Positions 9,547-20,331 are shown, counted from the stretch's first letter. The stretch is 64,000 nt of DNA from Polynucleobacter sp. MWH-S4W17 (GCF_018687535.1 NZ_CP061295.1:248001-312000), one strand, 5' to 3'. A program made the numbers and translations. The notes: generated by a model not told the origin, from the sequence alone.

Positions 9547-10614
9547 ATGAGTGATTTATCTTCGACCTACTCAAAGGGTCTCCCGTCCAATCCCAAGATT
9601 TTGTTGGTAAAGCTTTCCTCCTTAGGGGATGTGCTGCACAACTTACCGATTGTTTGGGATCTTCGTAGACGTTTGCCTCATGCGCAAATTGATTGGGTAG
9701 TTGAAGAGGGTTATGTTCATTTGCTTGAACCACTTCTCAGTAAAAATGGCTTTAGCGGAATTGATCGCATCATTCCATTTGGTTTACGTCGCTGGAAAAA
9801 GAATTTATTTAAGCTCTCTACTTGGCAGCAGTTTTTTGCATTCAAAAAAGAGCTTCAGGCAAATTCTTACGATGTGATTATTGAGACTCAGGGCCTGCTT
9901 AAATCAGCCATTGTTTGTGCTCTAGCTAAAAAGAGTTCAAACGCTGTGATTTCAGGGCTCGCCAATGCAACAGAATTTTCCGGGTATGAGCCGATTGCCC
10001 GATTGTTTTATAACCAGTCTGTGCAAGTCCCAATGCAATGTCATGCAGTAGATCGTTCGCGCTGGGTTACGTGCTCGGCTTTTGATTGGCCCTTAGTTGA
10101 TCGCACTATTGCGCCTCAGTTTTATCCAAAGGATTACGTTGATTCTCTGAGCGTCAATTCAGGTGAGGTCTTAAAAGAATTAAAGTCACCTTATGTCTTG
10201 TGTTTTCATTCGACTGCTAGACAAGCTAAGCGTTGGTCCAATGAACATTGGATTTCTTTGGGCAATGAGCTAGCTAGTAGTGGTTATCAGATTGTGCTCC
10301 CCTGGGGCAATGCGGCCGAGCAAGCTGTGAGCAAGGAAATTGCTTTGCACGTTCCGAATGCCTTGGTGCCACCAGCATTTTCAATTCAGGAAGCTTTTTC
10401 GGTGATCGCAGGTGCCGCACTGACAGTGGGTGTTGATACGGGCCTCACACATCTTGCAGCTGTTTTAGGTAAACCTACAGTAGAAATTTATTGTGATTCA
10501 CCAAGATGGAAGACCGAAGGTTACTGGTCTAACAATATTCGCAATGTGGGTGATATTCAATCGCCGCCACAGGTGGCAGAAGTCATTGAAGCTTCTTTAA
10601 GTTTGCTGAATTAA
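9547..10614 (+). CDS. waaC: Lipopolysaccharide heptosyltransferase I
   Basis: GT9 enzyme adding the first L-glycero-D-manno-heptose to Kdo of the LPS inner core. 355 residues. Conserved N-terminal ILLVKLSSLGDVLHNLP, a second domain opening with VLCFHSTARQAKRWS, and the GVDTGLTHLAAVLGKPTVEIY ADP-heptose site close to the C-terminus are all present (the latter is split across residues around 290-310). The stop overlaps by four bases the stop of the convergent TolC-family gene, so there is no room for a terminator between them. Confidence 0.9.
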   Translation: MSDLSSTYSKGLPSNPKILLVKLSSLGDVLHNLPIVWDLRRRLPHAQIDWVVEEGYVHLLEPLLSKNGFSGIDRIIPFGLRRWKKNLFKLSTWQQFFAFKKELQANSYDVIIETQGLLKSAIVCALAKKSSNAVISGLANATEFSGYEPIARLFYNQSVQVPMQCHAVDRSRWVTCSAFDWPLVDRTIAPQFYPKDYVDSLSVNSGEVLKELKSPYVLCFHSTARQAKRWSNEHWISLGNELASSGYQIVLPWGNAAEQAVSKEIALHVPNALVPPAFSIQEAFSVIAGAALTVGVDTGLTHLAAVLGKPTVEIYCDSPRWKTEGYWSNNIRNVGDIQSPPQVAEVIEASLSLLN

Positions 10615-12236
10615 CGCAATAAAGAATTAATTGCGATTAAATCCTCGTCAGACAAGGTTGAGGCACTTGCTTTAAGCTTGAGCGCATTTAAAACTGTGCT
10701 GTAGCGCGCTTGTTGTAACTGAGAGCGTGTGGTAAATAAGGTATCGACCGCAATCAATACGTCGATATTAATTAAGGTCCCAACCTGAAAGCCTAGGCGG
10801 CTTGATTCCACAGCAGATTCTGCAGATCTCTCAGCAGCTTCATAGGCTTTAACGCTGGCTAAACCACCATAGAAGCCAGTGAACGCAGCACGCGTATTTT
10901 GAGCCGCAGTACGTCTCGCATTGTCATAATTGGCTTTTGCTGTATCTACTAATGCAGCATTCTGTCGAATGACGGAGCTATTGAACCCGCCTGACACCAA
11001 TGGAATGGTCATCTGCAAGGAAAGGGTATTGTTATAAACATTGGTCTGTGAAGGCGAGTAATTATTTGGCGTGCCGTTGGAGGTGTTATAGCCGGAGGTG
11101 CCCACTAAATTGACTGAGGGATAGTTCAAGGCCTGAGCAGCGCGATAAGTACTTTCGGATAAGGTCACTGATAACTGGCTTGCTAATACCTTGAAATTTG
11201 CAGCTTCTGTTTGATTAATCCAGTCATCTAAAGTTTGGCCAGGTGGCAGTATCGGATTGACGTTATCCACCAGCGGAGCGCTTTTGTTTTCTTTGCTTTT
11301 GCTACGCGGATCTTTCAGTACACCATCAATTTTGGCTGCTTTAACCAAGGGTTTGAGTGGACCAACTGGGTGGCCTACTAATTGCTCTAGAACCCCCTTT
11401 TTTACAACTAAATCTGCTTGCGCAGCAATTTCTTGGGAGGTAGTAAGGTCGTAGCTAGCTTGGGCTGTATTGACATCCACAATAGTTGCAAGGCCTGCGT
11501 CAAACTTGGCTTGAGCAATATCTAGCTGTTGCTTAATCAGATCCTTCTTATTGCGATAGAGTGCTACATTGTCTTGGCTTGTCAGTGCATCAAAGTAAGC
11601 TTGTGAAACTCTCAGAATAAGGTCTTGCTGTGCTTGAAAGAAATTCATATCAGCAATCTTGGTATTCAAATCGCCTTGCTTAAAGGCCTCGAGGGCTGCT
11701 ACGTTAAAAACAGGCTGTGTGAGAGTGACGGTATAGCTTTTTTGATCAAATACACGAGAGTTGCCTGCACCTGTTGAGACTACTGTTGTCCCAGCTCCAT
11801 GTTGATAGTAGCGTGTACCACCAGGCGTTGCATTCGCTTGCGGGAGCAATAGAGAGAGGCCTTGCCAGTAGAGTTCTTTGCTGGCTTGATAGTTAAAGCG
11901 TGCAGCATTCAACACCGGATCACTAAATGCAGCATCTTGATAGAGTTGAATGAGGTCGTTAAATTGAGTCTTGTTATCGCTAGACTTGCTATTTCCCAGG
12001 TAGGATGGAGTTGCGTTATCCGGTAATGCGGTTTTATTGGGTAGCGGGGCTATCTGTGGTGGTTGCTCCAGCCCAATCAGGGTAGATGCACTCATGGGGG
12101 TGGGCAAAGCAGGTCTTGCGGCTGCAGTGGGGCTTTGGGCTAATGCCTGAAATGACCATGTGCCAAGACCGAGTGATTGACTTAGGATCAAACCAAAGGC
12201 GGTAAGTCTAGAAAGTCTAAAGCGGGATGGGGTCAT
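10611..12236 (-). CDS. TolC-family outer-membrane efflux protein
   Basis: 541 residues with a signal-peptide-like N-terminus (hydrophobic [15 protein letters not shown] followed by an Ala-Gln-Ser cleavage region near residue 35) and two similar helical/strand halves typical of outer-membrane efflux proteins: [20 protein letters not shown] and later [20 protein letters not shown]. An Asn/Ser-rich insert follows the second half's first helix. It is likely the outer-membrane channel of type I secretion or RND efflux, but no periplasmic adaptor or pump is adjacent, so the partner is unknown. Divergent from uppP; the 120-base gap should hold both promoters. Confidence 0.85.
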   Translation of the reverse strand: MTPSRFRLSRLTAFGLILSQSLGLGTWSFQALAQSPTAAARPALPTPMSASTLIGLEQPPQIAPLPNKTALPDNATPSYLGNSKSSDNKTQFNDLIQLYQDAAFSDPVLNAARFNYQASKELYWQGLSLLLPQANATPGGTRYYQHGAGTTVVSTGAGNSRVFDQKSYTVTLTQPVFNVAALEAFKQGDLNTKIADMNFFQAQQDLILRVSQAYFDALTSQDNVALYRNKKDLIKQQLDIAQAKFDAGLATIVDVNTAQASYDLTTSQEIAAQADLVVKKGVLEQLVGHPVGPLKPLVKAAKIDGVLKDPRSKSKENKSAPLVDNVNPILPPGQTLDDWINQTEAANFKVLASQLSVTLSESTYRAAQALNYPSVNLVGTSGYNTSNGTPNNYSPSQTNVYNNTLSLQMTIPLVSGGFNSSVIRQNAALVDTAKANYDNARRTAAQNTRAAFTGFYGGLASVKAYEAAERSAESAVESSRLGFQVGTLINIDVLIAVDTLFTTRSQLQQARYSTVLNALKLKASASTLSDEDLIAINSLLR

Positions 12237-12356
12237 GTAATTCAGATACTTTTCAATGTGCCATGCAGTTTAAGGCTAATTTATTCAAAATGCTTATTTA
12301 GACACTATTTTGCCAAATCCTCTGAGTTGTCTCTATATACCTATAAAATTTGGTCT

Positions 12357-13202
12357 ATGGATCTAATCTTGTTACTAAAAGCAGTCATTCTGGGGGTGGT
12401 CGAGGGATTAACGGAGTTTTTGCCGATATCCAGTACCGGGCATCTGATATTGGTCGGAGATTTGCTCGACTTTAATAATGATCAAGGCAAAGCCTTTGAG
12501 GTCATTATTCAGTTTGGCGCCATTTTGGCGGTTTGCTGGGAGTTTCGTCAAAAGCTCATCAAAGTTGCTACCTCTTTTACCGGTAGCGCTATTGCACGAC
12601 GCTTTGTATTCAATCTCTTGATTGCCTCAATTCCGGCTATGGGTCTGGGATTCTTATTTGGCAAGCATATTAAGGCAGTGTTGTTTTCCCCGATTCCAGT
12701 AGCTGGCGCATTCATTGTGGGGGCACTCATTATTTTTTGGGCAGAACGTCGCCAACAAAACCGGGCTGATGTATCTAGTCACATTAAATCAGTAGATGAC
12801 CTCACTCCTTTGGATGCACTCAAAGTCGGATTGGCGCAATGTGCTGCATTGATTCCGGGGACATCGCGTTCGGGCGCAACCATTATTGGCGGCATGTTGT
12901 TTGGACTGCCTCGTGCTGTAGCAACAGAGTTTTCATTCTTCTTGGCCATCCCAGTCATTGGCGGTGCCACTGCTTATGAGCTCCTTAAGCTCTGGAAAGC
13001 GCCGGTAGCCTTCTCTGGAGAATTTACTCTCGCTACTATTGTGGGTTTTATTGCTGCGTTTATTTCAGCATTTGTTTGTGTGCGCTGGTTAATTCATTAT
13101 GTAGCTCACCATAACTTCATTCCGTTTGCCTGGTATCGCATCGCATTTGGATTGCTAGTGTTATTTACTGCTTACAGCGGGTTGATTGCTTGGTCTCACT
13201 GA
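12357..13202 (+). CDS. uppP: Undecaprenyl-diphosphate phosphatase
   Basis: Integral membrane enzyme of the BacA family that recycles undecaprenyl diphosphate to the monophosphate carrier used for peptidoglycan and O-antigen. 281 residues from the ATG at 12357; an upstream in-frame ATG at 12258 would add 33 unconserved residues. The two active-site motifs [14 protein letters not shown] (16-29) and PGTSRSG (167-173) are intact, with about eight hydrophobic segments. Its activity supports the many lipid-linked glycan steps encoded in this window. Confidence 0.93.
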   Translation: MDLILLLKAVILGVVEGLTEFLPISSTGHLILVGDLLDFNNDQGKAFEVIIQFGAILAVCWEFRQKLIKVATSFTGSAIARRFVFNLLIASIPAMGLGFLFGKHIKAVLFSPIPVAGAFIVGALIIFWAERRQQNRADVSSHIKSVDDLTPLDALKVGLAQCAALIPGTSRSGATIIGGMLFGLPRAVATEFSFFLAIPVIGGATAYELLKLWKAPVAFSGEFTLATIVGFIAAFISAFVCVRWLIHYVAHHNFIPFAWYRIAFGLLVLFTAYSGLIAWSH

Positions 13203-13241
13203 TCTAACCAACGTCCTTCATCAAAATAAACGGAATTAAAT

Positions 13242-13706
13242 ATGGATGTATCAATAGACGCAATTACTAATAATATTCAGCTGGCACTTGCCCCTGTATT
13301 TTTACTAACGGCTGTAGCAACTTTGATTAATGCGATTTCAGGACGCTTAGCCCGCTCGGTCGACCGTATGCGTGCAATCCGACACTCCATTAATTTGGGT
13401 GAGGTAAAAGATACGGCAATACTGCGGCACATGAATAAAGAGGCTGATGAGGCCCAAATTAGAGGCCGCCTTTGTACCGCTGCCATCTTTTTTGATGTCC
13501 TCAGTGGCGTGTTTATTTCCTTAACAGTGCTCGAATTATTCTTTTTTCAGGCGGGCGCGGTGCGTTCTTTACAGACATCTTATGTCATTTGGACATTTGT
13601 ATTGGGGCTCATCTTTTTTATGACATCTTTATCCATTGTTCTGGCAGAGGTTGTTTATGCCTATCGCTCGGCGGGTTGGAATACCCCAAAAAAGACTAAT
13701 AGCTAA
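13242..13706 (+). CDS. DUF2721-family membrane protein
   Basis: 154 residues with three hydrophobic segments: about 17-34 (LAPVFLLTAVATLINAI), about 80-100 and about 115-138. The conserved block after the first helix, RLARSVDRMRAIRH, followed by a charged stretch, is the pattern of DUF2721 proteins. Function of the family is unknown. It lies between uppP and a nucleotide-sugar decarboxylase gene, all on the plus strand with short gaps, so it may be co-transcribed with either. Confidence 0.7.
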   Translation: MDVSIDAITNNIQLALAPVFLLTAVATLINAISGRLARSVDRMRAIRHSINLGEVKDTAILRHMNKEADEAQIRGRLCTAAIFFDVLSGVFISLTVLELFFFQAGAVRSLQTSYVIWTFVLGLIFFMTSLSIVLAEVVYAYRSAGWNTPKKTNS

Positions 13707-13741
13707 CGCATTTAAATATCCTTTTTTAAAAAAGACTAACT

Positions 13742-14677
13742 ATGAACAAAATCCTCATCACCGGCGGCGCTGGCTTTTTGGGATCTCACTTAACTGAGAA
13801 ACTCCTCAAAGAGGGTAATGATGTTTTGGTTGTTGATAACTATTTCACAGGCACTAAAGAGAACTTAGCGCATTTATTACCTAATTCTCGTTTAGAACTT
13901 ATGCGTCATGATGTCACCTTTCCGCTCTATGTAGAAACGGATCAAATCTACAATCTTGCTTGCCCAGCATCTCCGGTGCACTATCAATACGATCCAGTAC
14001 AAACCACCAAAACGAGTGTGCATGGCGCCATTAATATGCTCGGACTTGCCAAAAGAACCAGAGCCCGTATCTTGCAAGCTTCAACTAGTGAGGTATATGG
14101 CGACCCCGAAGTCCATCCACAGCCAGAAGAGTACTGGGGTAAGGTTAATCCGATTGGTATTCGCTCTTGCTATGACGAAGGCAAACGCTGTGCTGAAACC
14201 CTGTTCTTTGATTATTATCGTCAGCACAACTTAGATATCAAGGTCGTACGCATCTTTAATACCTATGGCCCACGCATGCACCCCAATGATGGCCGTGTAG
14301 TGAGTAACTTCATTGTTCAAGCATTGCAAGGCAAAGACATCACGATTTATGGTGATGGTCAGCAAACCAGAAGTTTTTGCTATGTTGATGACTTAATCGA
14401 TGCCATGGTCAAAATGATGAACTCAGAACAAGGCTTCACGGGACCCGTAAACATTGGCAACCCAGGTGAGTTCACTATGCTTCAATTAGCTGAGACGATT
14501 CTGAAGTTATCAGGTAGTAAATCTAAGATCGTTTATCAGTCACTACCTTCGGATGATCCTAAGCAGCGCCAGCCCAATATCGAATTAGCAAAAGCTAAGC
14601 TCGGTTGGCAGCCTAAGGTCAACTTAGAAGATGGTCTTAAAGAGACGATTGCTTACTTTAAGAAAGTTGTGGGCTAG
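13742..14677 (+). CDS. UDP-glucuronate decarboxylase (UDP-xylose synthase type)
   Basis: Extended SDR of 311 residues, matching UXS enzymes that decarboxylate UDP-glucuronate to UDP-xylose. Evidence: [10 protein letters not shown] at residues 7-16, the [12 protein letters not shown] block typical of this branch, [16 protein letters not shown], the catalytic Tyr144-x3-Lys148 in RSCYDEGK, and [10 protein letters not shown]. It would supply a UDP-pentose for LPS glycans. The stop is two bases before the GTG start of trmB. A UDP-glucose dehydrogenase is not in the window. It could instead act on a related UDP-uronate. Confidence 0.82.
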   Translation: MNKILITGGAGFLGSHLTEKLLKEGNDVLVVDNYFTGTKENLAHLLPNSRLELMRHDVTFPLYVETDQIYNLACPASPVHYQYDPVQTTKTSVHGAINMLGLAKRTRARILQASTSEVYGDPEVHPQPEEYWGKVNPIGIRSCYDEGKRCAETLFFDYYRQHNLDIKVVRIFNTYGPRMHPNDGRVVSNFIVQALQGKDITIYGDGQQTRSFCYVDDLIDAMVKMMNSEQGFTGPVNIGNPGEFTMLQLAETILKLSGSKSKIVYQSLPSDDPKQRQPNIELAKAKLGWQPKVNLEDGLKETIAYFKKVVG

Positions 14678-14679
14678 TA

Positions 14680-15486
14680 GTGGTTGAAAATAGCACTGTA
14701 TCTGGGAAACGCTTTGATGAGCGAATTCGCTCCTTTGTTTTAAGGGCCGGAAGAACTACCGCTGGTCAACAACGCGCAATTGAGGAATTAGGCCCTCAGT
14801 TTTTACTGCCTTATCAAGCGTCTAATCTCAATTTAATCGAAGCATTTAACGGCTCAACTAAACCAAAGATATTGGAAATTGGTTTTGGCATGGGTGAGAC
14901 GACTGCCAAGATTGCAGATCTCAGAACAGAAGATGATTTTTTAGCAATTGAAGTTCATCCCCCTGGCGTTGGTGCCTTGCTTAAGCTCATTGGCGAAAAC
15001 AATCTTACCAATCTCAGGCTAATACGTCATGATGCTGTTGAGGTTTTAGAGAACATGCTTGCACCAAATTCTTTGGATGGGATTCATATTTACTTTGCTG
15101 ATCCTTGGCATAAGAAGCGTCATCAAAAACGTCGTTTAATCCAGGCTGAGTTCGTAAAGCTTTTGGTTTCCAGATTAAAGCCTGGTGCTTATTTGCATCT
15201 AGCAACCGATTGGCACAACTATGCTGAGCAAATGCTCTTGGTTCTGAATGCTGAAACTACTTTAGAAAATACTTCTCGCGAATTAATGAAAGTGGAAACT
15301 TTCACTGCTGACGATATTGCTAAGCCCGGTGAGGTTTGCAATGAATTCAAGCCCACTCCTGAACAGCTCAATGCCGAGCATCAGGGTTATGTCGTGCGCC
15401 CAGACTATCGCCCAGTAACGAAGTTTGAAAACCGTGGCATCAAGCTGGGCCACGGTGTTTGGGACTTGGTTTACAGGAAAAAATAA
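14680..15486 (+). CDS. trmB: tRNA (guanine-N7-)-methyltransferase
   Basis: Methylates G46 in the tRNA variable loop using S-adenosylmethionine. 268 residues, some 25-30 longer than the E. coli enzyme at the N-terminus. SAM-binding [11 protein letters not shown] at about residues 66-76 and the family motif [15 protein letters not shown] at about 142-156 are diagnostic. The start is GTG, two bases after the upstream stop, suggesting co-translation. Convergent with gabD, with 24 bases between stops. Confidence 0.92.
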   Translation: MVENSTVSGKRFDERIRSFVLRAGRTTAGQQRAIEELGPQFLLPYQASNLNLIEAFNGSTKPKILEIGFGMGETTAKIADLRTEDDFLAIEVHPPGVGALLKLIGENNLTNLRLIRHDAVEVLENMLAPNSLDGIHIYFADPWHKKRHQKRRLIQAEFVKLLVSRLKPGAYLHLATDWHNYAEQMLLVLNAETTLENTSRELMKVETFTADDIAKPGEVCNEFKPTPEQLNAEHQGYVVRPDYRPVTKFENRGIKLGHGVWDLVYRKK

Positions 15487-15510
15487 ACCAAGAGCATTAA
15501 ATACTGAAGC

Positions 15511-16983
15511 TTATAAGCCTACGCAGACGTATTTCATCTCAAGGTATTCATCCATTCCGTAGGCGCTGCCTTCACGTCCCAGTCCGGATTGCTTGATACC
15601 ACCAAAGGGAGCAACCTCGTTAGAGATTAATCCAGTATTAACACCCACCATGCCGTACTCCAAGGCTTCAGCCACTTTCCACACGCGACCAATATCACGA
15701 CTATAAAAATACGATGCTAGGCCAAATTGACTACTATTGGCTAACTTTATGACTTCTTCATCATTCTCAAAAGGAATGATCGGCGCTATCGGGCCAAAGG
15801 TCTCTTCATAAGTAATCAACATTTGACTATTTACGTTGGCTAAAATAGTTGGCTCATAAAAGTTCTTACCTTCAATAGATTGCTTACCACCAGTGATCAG
15901 CTTGGCGCCTTTACTTAATGCATCAGCAACATGCTTTTGCACTTTTTCAAGGGCGGCAGTTTCAATTAAAGGGCCTTGAGTAATGCCAGCTTCCATGCCA
16001 TTACCGACCTTAATGATGGCTAGTGCTTTCGCAAATTTCTCAACAAACTGATCATGTACCTTTTTATGAACATAAAAACGGTTTGCGCATACACAAGTTT
16101 GCCCAGAGTTTCTAAATTTAGAAGCCATAGCGCCACTGACTGCAGCATCGATATCTGCATCTTCAAAGACGATAAACGGTGCGTGTCCACCCAACTCAAG
16201 GGCAAGCTTCTTAACGGTGGGGGCGCATTGCTCCATCAGGATTCGGCCCACTTCTGTGGATCCTGTGAAAGATAAATGGCGCACTGTTGGTGAGGAGCAA
16301 AGTGCTTTACCAACCACAATAGATTGAGTTGCATCAGCGGTCACGATATTAATTACCCCATCCGGAATGCCGGCGCGCTTCGCAAGTTCAGCTAGGGCTA
16401 AGGCAGATAGTGGTGTTAATTCAGCGGGCTTAATCACGATGGTGCATCCTGCCGCTAATGCAGGTGCAATCTTGCGCGTGATCATCGCAATCGGAAAGTT
16501 CCATGGCGTAATAGCTACGCATACACCAATCGGCTGCTTTAAGACCATGAGGCGCTTGTCACTCCAGGTCGTTCCCAGAATGGAGCCTTCTACACGTTTC
16601 GCTTCTTCAGCAAACCACTCTACAAATGAGGCGCCATAAACCACTTCACCAGCAGCTTCACTGAGAGGCTTGCCTTGCTCAAGCGTCATGAGCTTTGCAA
16701 GATCTTGTGTATTTTCAATAATGAGGTCAAACCACTTGCGCATGATGTGCGCCCGCTCTTTGGCTAATTTGCTGCGCCATGCTGGAAGTGCTTTTTCAGC
16801 TGCGGAGATAGCGAGCTCAGCATCTTTGGTTTCTAGATTGGCTACCGTTGCAATGGTCTCATCGGTGGCGGGATTGGAAACGGCAAAGGTATTTGCGGAG
16901 CCAATCCATTGACCATCAATAAAAGCCTCTTCTCTAAAGAGACTGGAATCTTTCAGTTGACTACGAATGTCTACTTTTTGCAT
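15511..16983 (-). CDS. gabD: NADP-dependent succinate-semialdehyde dehydrogenase
   Basis: Aldehyde dehydrogenase of 490 residues, oxidising succinate semialdehyde to succinate, the last step of GABA breakdown. The catalytic Glu263 in LELGGHAPF and the nucleophile Cys297 in SGQTCVCANRF are present, and the FTGSTEVGR cofactor segment is intact. The second Cys two residues after the nucleophile is typical of the GabD branch. No gabT or transporter is adjacent, so the substrate is assigned from family resemblance only. Confidence 0.85.
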   Translation of the reverse strand: MQKVDIRSQLKDSSLFREEAFIDGQWIGSANTFAVSNPATDETIATVANLETKDAELAISAAEKALPAWRSKLAKERAHIMRKWFDLIIENTQDLAKLMTLEQGKPLSEAAGEVVYGASFVEWFAEEAKRVEGSILGTTWSDKRLMVLKQPIGVCVAITPWNFPIAMITRKIAPALAAGCTIVIKPAELTPLSALALAELAKRAGIPDGVINIVTADATQSIVVGKALCSSPTVRHLSFTGSTEVGRILMEQCAPTVKKLALELGGHAPFIVFEDADIDAAVSGAMASKFRNSGQTCVCANRFYVHKKVHDQFVEKFAKALAIIKVGNGMEAGITQGPLIETAALEKVQKHVADALSKGAKLITGGKQSIEGKNFYEPTILANVNSQMLITYEETFGPIAPIIPFENDEEVIKLANSSQFGLASYFYSRDIGRVWKVAEALEYGMVGVNTGLISNEVAPFGGIKQSGLGREGSAYGMDEYLEMKYVCVGL

Positions 16984-17093
16984 GTTGTCTGACCTCGGTA
17001 TAGATTTAGGTCATTTTATCCCTCAATAAATAAAATAGCCTCCAAGCTCTAAGGGCCTGAAGGCTGGATGCTTTACCACTGTTTAGGAAGTGT

Positions 17094-17603
17094 TTAGCCT
17101 GCCTGAGTCTCGGTAGCGCGGAGCTTCTGGGCGAGTAGATCTAGTACGCCATTGACATATTTATGGCCGTCTGTGCCGCCAAAGGTTTTGGCAAGCTCGA
17201 CTGCTTCGTTGATTGCTACTTTATAAGGCACGGAAAGGTCGACAGCTAGCTCATAGGCGCCAATCAGTAAAGCGGCATGCTCAACTGGTGAGAGCTCATT
17301 AATTGGGCGATCTAGTGCCGGAGTAATAATGGCCTCCAACTCATCAGTGCGAGCTAGTACACCATCAAAAATACCTTGAAAAAGCTCGAGTTGGCAGCGA
17401 CGGAACGCGGGATCTTCAGCAAGCTGCTTAGCAATGGCAGCACCATTGGGAATGCTGCCAGCACGACGCATGACTAGGCTTTGATAAACGCCTTGGAGGG
17501 CATATTCACGAGCGCGACGACGTGGTGTTAATGAGCGCTTTGGAGCTGGCTTCACTTCCTTACTAGCTTGTGGGTTCAGTGGGTTTTGGCTAGATGTGGT
17601 CAT
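17094..17603 (-). CDS. nusB: Transcription antitermination factor NusB
   Basis: 169 residues. RNA-binding all-helical factor that joins NusE at boxA in rRNA antitermination. After a basic N-terminal extension, TPRRRAREYALQGVYQ starts the conserved domain, and VPYKVAINEAVELAKTFGG closes it. It lies five bases downstream of ribH, the ribBA-ribH-nusB arrangement common in proteobacteria. The 110 bases beyond it towards gabD contain no gene. Confidence 0.93.
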   Translation of the reverse strand: MTTSSQNPLNPQASKEVKPAPKRSLTPRRRAREYALQGVYQSLVMRRAGSIPNGAAIAKQLAEDPAFRRCQLELFQGIFDGVLARTDELEAIITPALDRPINELSPVEHAALLIGAYELAVDLSVPYKVAINEAVELAKTFGGTDGHKYVNGVLDLLAQKLRATETQAG

Positions 17604-17608
17604 GCGAA

Positions 17609-18124
17609 TTATTCTTCTTCACTCGAGTTGATTTCGATATCAATATCAGGAGTTAATGCCAAGGCTAAATTTGCCATCTCCACTACTGCTTGAGCACATT
17701 CTGCGCCTTTTACTTGAACACGGACTTGAGCTTGCTCATCAGTGTCGCAAGTGAGTACGCCATTGGCGATTGGTAATCCAGAGTCAATTGAGATACGAGT
17801 GATGCCGGAAGCGGATTCATTGGATACTAATTCGAAGTGATAGGTCTCACCGCGGATAACAGCACCTAGAGCCACTAAGCCATCAAACTCACCAGTCTCT
17901 GCCATTTTTTGAAGGGCAAACGGAATTTCTAGTGCGCCAGGAACGGTAACCAATTTAATATCTGCTTGAGAAACCCCAAGAGAAATCAATTCATTGATGC
18001 AGGCATTAGTTAAGGCAACACAATGATCTTCATTAAAGCGGGCTTGCACAACACCAATGCGGAGATCTTGACCGTTGAGATCAGCTTCTAATACACCTAC
18101 AAAATCATTAGTGGAACTCGTCAT
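17609..18124 (-). CDS. ribH: 6,7-dimethyl-8-ribityllumazine synthase
   Basis: Condenses 5-amino-6-ribitylaminouracil with 3,4-dihydroxy-2-butanone 4-phosphate. 171 residues. Motifs seen: VQARFN near residue 26, [23 protein letters not shown] and the [12 protein letters not shown] segment of the active site. Co-directional with ribBA (35 bases upstream) and nusB (5 bases downstream), consistent with a ribBA-ribH-nusB operon. Confidence 0.95.
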   Translation of the reverse strand: MTSSTNDFVGVLEADLNGQDLRIGVVQARFNEDHCVALTNACINELISLGVSQADIKLVTVPGALEIPFALQKMAETGEFDGLVALGAVIRGETYHFELVSNESASGITRISIDSGLPIANGVLTCDTDEQAQVRVQVKGAECAQAVVEMANLALALTPDIDIEINSSEEE

Positions 18125-18159
18125 ATCAATCTTTAAAAATATTTAGGCTTTAATGGAAT

Positions 18160-19290
18160 TTAAGAAGTGTACGGCTTGTAACCCGTAACTTCGAGCTTAT
18201 AACCAGATAGGCTAGGCACAGGGCTTGGATTTGCAAGCAAGCACATTTTGCCAACGCCGATATCTTTCAAGATTTGGGCGCCGATACCGTAGCTTCTGAA
18301 ATCAGTTTTTCTGGCCAACGGTTTCTTGGCTTCTTCATGGGATTGATTCAGTTTCTGGAACTGTGCCAACCAATCTTGGTCGTTCGGAGCAGCGATCCCA
18401 GAGGCATTGAGGAGTACCGCAACGCCAGTAGGGGCAGAAGCAAGTTCTTCCAACGCTTTGGCTAGCGGCCATGAATGGGTGCTGACGTTGGAGTCCAGGA
18501 AATCCAAAACAGTGACCGGCTCATGCACGCGCACTAAGGTTTCTTGAGCTTCAGAAGGCTTGCCATGCACTAATGCAATATGAATGCATGAGCTAGGAGT
18601 ATCGCGATAAACAATCCCTTGGAATTTTCCCCAAGGGGTAATGAATTCACGAGTACCTTCACGAACCACAATACTTTCATGTTGGCTACGGTATTGAATG
18701 AGATCTGCAATGCTGCCAATTTTTAATTGATGCTCTTTTGCAAATTCCAAAAGATCTGGAAGACGTGCCATGCTGCCATCGTCTTTCATAATTTCACAAA
18801 TCACGGAAGTCGGTGAGCATCCAGCCATTGCTGCTAAGTCGCAGCCCGCTTCAGTATGTCCTGAGCGAATAAGTACACCACCAGGCTGTGCCATCAATGG
18901 AAAAATATGGCCAGGCTGAACTAAATCACTGGGCTTGGCGTTTGGAGCCACGGCAGTTTTAATTGTAAGTGCGCGATCAGCTGCTGAAATACCAGTAGTC
19001 ACTCCGCTGGCTGCTTCAATAGAGACTGTGAAATTCGTTCCCATTGATGTGCCGTTATCACGAACCATCAAAGGAAGATTCAGTTGTTGGCAACGCTCGC
19101 GTGTCAGGGTTAAGCAAATCAATCCACGGCCATGTTTTGCCATGAAATTCACGGCCTCAGCTGTAACGTGATCGGCGGCCAGAACTAAATCGCCCTCGTT
19201 TTCACGATCTTCTTCATCGACGAGGATCACCATTTTGCCGGCGCTAAGCTCAGCAATAATTTCTTCGGTGGAGGCAAGGGTATTTGGCAT
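18160..19290 (-). CDS. ribB: 3,4-dihydroxy-2-butanone 4-phosphate synthase with degenerate GTP cyclohydrolase II-like domain
   Basis: 376 residues in two domains. The N-terminal part (to about 200) is an intact DHBP synthase: [16 protein letters not shown] at residues 25-40, GLICLTLT, and the [13 protein letters not shown] segment. It makes the four-carbon riboflavin precursor from ribulose 5-phosphate. The C-terminal part aligns in layout with GTP cyclohydrolase II, but the region after VRVHEP, where three zinc-binding cysteines should stand, has none. So the second activity is probably absent and a separate ribA is expected elsewhere. Divergent from the pseudopilin-ribDE cluster. Confidence 0.9.
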   Translation of the reverse strand: MPNTLASTEEIIAELSAGKMVILVDEEDRENEGDLVLAADHVTAEAVNFMAKHGRGLICLTLTRERCQQLNLPLMVRDNGTSMGTNFTVSIEAASGVTTGISAADRALTIKTAVAPNAKPSDLVQPGHIFPLMAQPGGVLIRSGHTEAGCDLAAMAGCSPTSVICEIMKDDGSMARLPDLLEFAKEHQLKIGSIADLIQYRSQHESIVVREGTREFITPWGKFQGIVYRDTPSSCIHIALVHGKPSEAQETLVRVHEPVTVLDFLDSNVSTHSWPLAKALEELASAPTGVAVLLNASGIAAPNDQDWLAQFQKLNQSHEEAKKPLARKTDFRSYGIGAQILKDIGVGKMCLLANPSPVPSLSGYKLEVTGYKPYTS

Positions 19291-19412
19291 AGCGCTCTAT
19301 TTTAAGCTCAGGAGCCCTTTACAGTGCTGTCCCACCTTAATATCCCGTGTTTCTGACAGCAAGAGCCTTAGATGTGAGTTTCAGTTCACAAGACTGCCTT
19401 TGAAAATGGGCG

Positions 19413-19742
19413 ATGCCTCCTAAAAAGACCTCCAACCCAGCATACGGACCTATGAATTGCCGGGGATTTATTTTGTTAGAGGTTTTGGTGGCCATGAGCA
19501 TGATTTTGGGGGTCTGGATGGCATCGGCGGGTGTTTATCAGCGCCTGGCCTTAACCCTGACTCAACAAGAGAGCAAAAGAGCGCAACTTAGAAAGGATTC
19601 AGATGCTTTTGAAATGCAGGAGCAAAGCAGGATCAATCTCAATCTACCCAATAAAGCTTTAAGTTATGAGTCTACTCGAATGTCTGGTCGGGATCGCTCT
19701 GTGCGCATTGCTACTCAACCCACTATTAAAAACAAGCGCTGA
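19413..19742 (+). CDS. PilV-like type IV minor pseudopilin
   Basis: 109 residues. The prepilin signature is visible: a polar leader ending in Arg-Gly, then FILLEVLVAMSMILGVWM with Glu at mature position 5. The leader is 18 residues from this ATG or five from an ATG at 19452 (MNCRG); either start is credible. The soluble part is very short and Gln/Ser-rich. Its 3' end overlaps the next gene by 77 bases in another frame, unusually long for this cluster. Likely a minor pilin of a type IV pilus or type II-like system. Confidence 0.65.
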   Translation: MPPKKTSNPAYGPMNCRGFILLEVLVAMSMILGVWMASAGVYQRLALTLTQQESKRAQLRKDSDAFEMQEQSRINLNLPNKALSYESTRMSGRDRSVRIATQPTIKNKR

Positions 19743-20331
19743 TTTGGTAATCAAGCAAATTGAGTATGAAAAATCACAAGCGCTAATTTCAGAAGCAGAT
19801 CGTGCATTTGAATTAATTGGCCGAGCTATTCGTATAGCGGGTTATCGAAATATTCAAGACGCTCAAATCCTAAGTCAGAAGTCAAGACAAAAAATAAGGC
19901 ATCAAAAAAATGATAGCTCATTGCTTCAGGTCGAAAAAAGATCGGGATTCCGAGGATCGGATTCACTGATCATTCGTCATGAATTATCCGCTAGTACAGA
20001 TTTTGATTGCATTGGAAATGTACTGACTCAAGATCGCACCAAAAATAATTTGGCCATGCAAGGATTCTTGGTGGATCGTCAGGCAGGTATTCCAAAAGGC
20101 AAAAAAGTCAATGGTGGTTCGCTAATTTGTCAGTCACTCGATCGCCAGGGCCGCATACAAAATACCACCTTAATGAATGGAGTCAATAGTCTTCTGATAG
20201 AAGAGTTGAGCCTCTCTGAAGCCCAGCAATCATCGGTGTTAAGGCTTTTTAAGGTCAAGCTACAAATGACTGATGGGGCTAAGCTCAACTTGGATCTCGA
20301 GCGCACTTTTGCGACGAGGAATTTCTTATGA
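19666..20331 (+). CDS. PilW-like pseudopilin lacking a leader peptide
   Basis: 221 residues. The protein opens directly with the hydrophobic pilin helix MSLLECLVGIALCALLL, so Met takes the place of Phe1 and Glu is already at position 5 of the mature pilin. An in-frame TAA at 19660-19662 rules out an upstream start unless there is a frameshift. The remaining sequence (AFELIGRAIRIAGYRN and so on) resembles PilW-type minor pilins. It overlaps the previous gene by 77 bases and the next by four (ATGA). Confidence 0.6.
   Translation: MSLLECLVGIALCALLLNPLLKTSADLVIKQIEYEKSQALISEADRAFELIGRAIRIAGYRNIQDAQILSQKSRQKIRHQKNDSSLLQVEKRSGFRGSDSLIIRHELSASTDFDCIGNVLTQDRTKNNLAMQGFLVDRQAGIPKGKKVNGGSLICQSLDRQGRIQNTTLMNGVNSLLIEELSLSEAQQSSVLRLFKVKLQMTDGAKLNLDLERTFATRNFL

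Noticed and set aside
19291..19412. FMN riboswitch before ribBA
   Set aside because: None of the conserved FMN-aptamer segments was seen on either strand.
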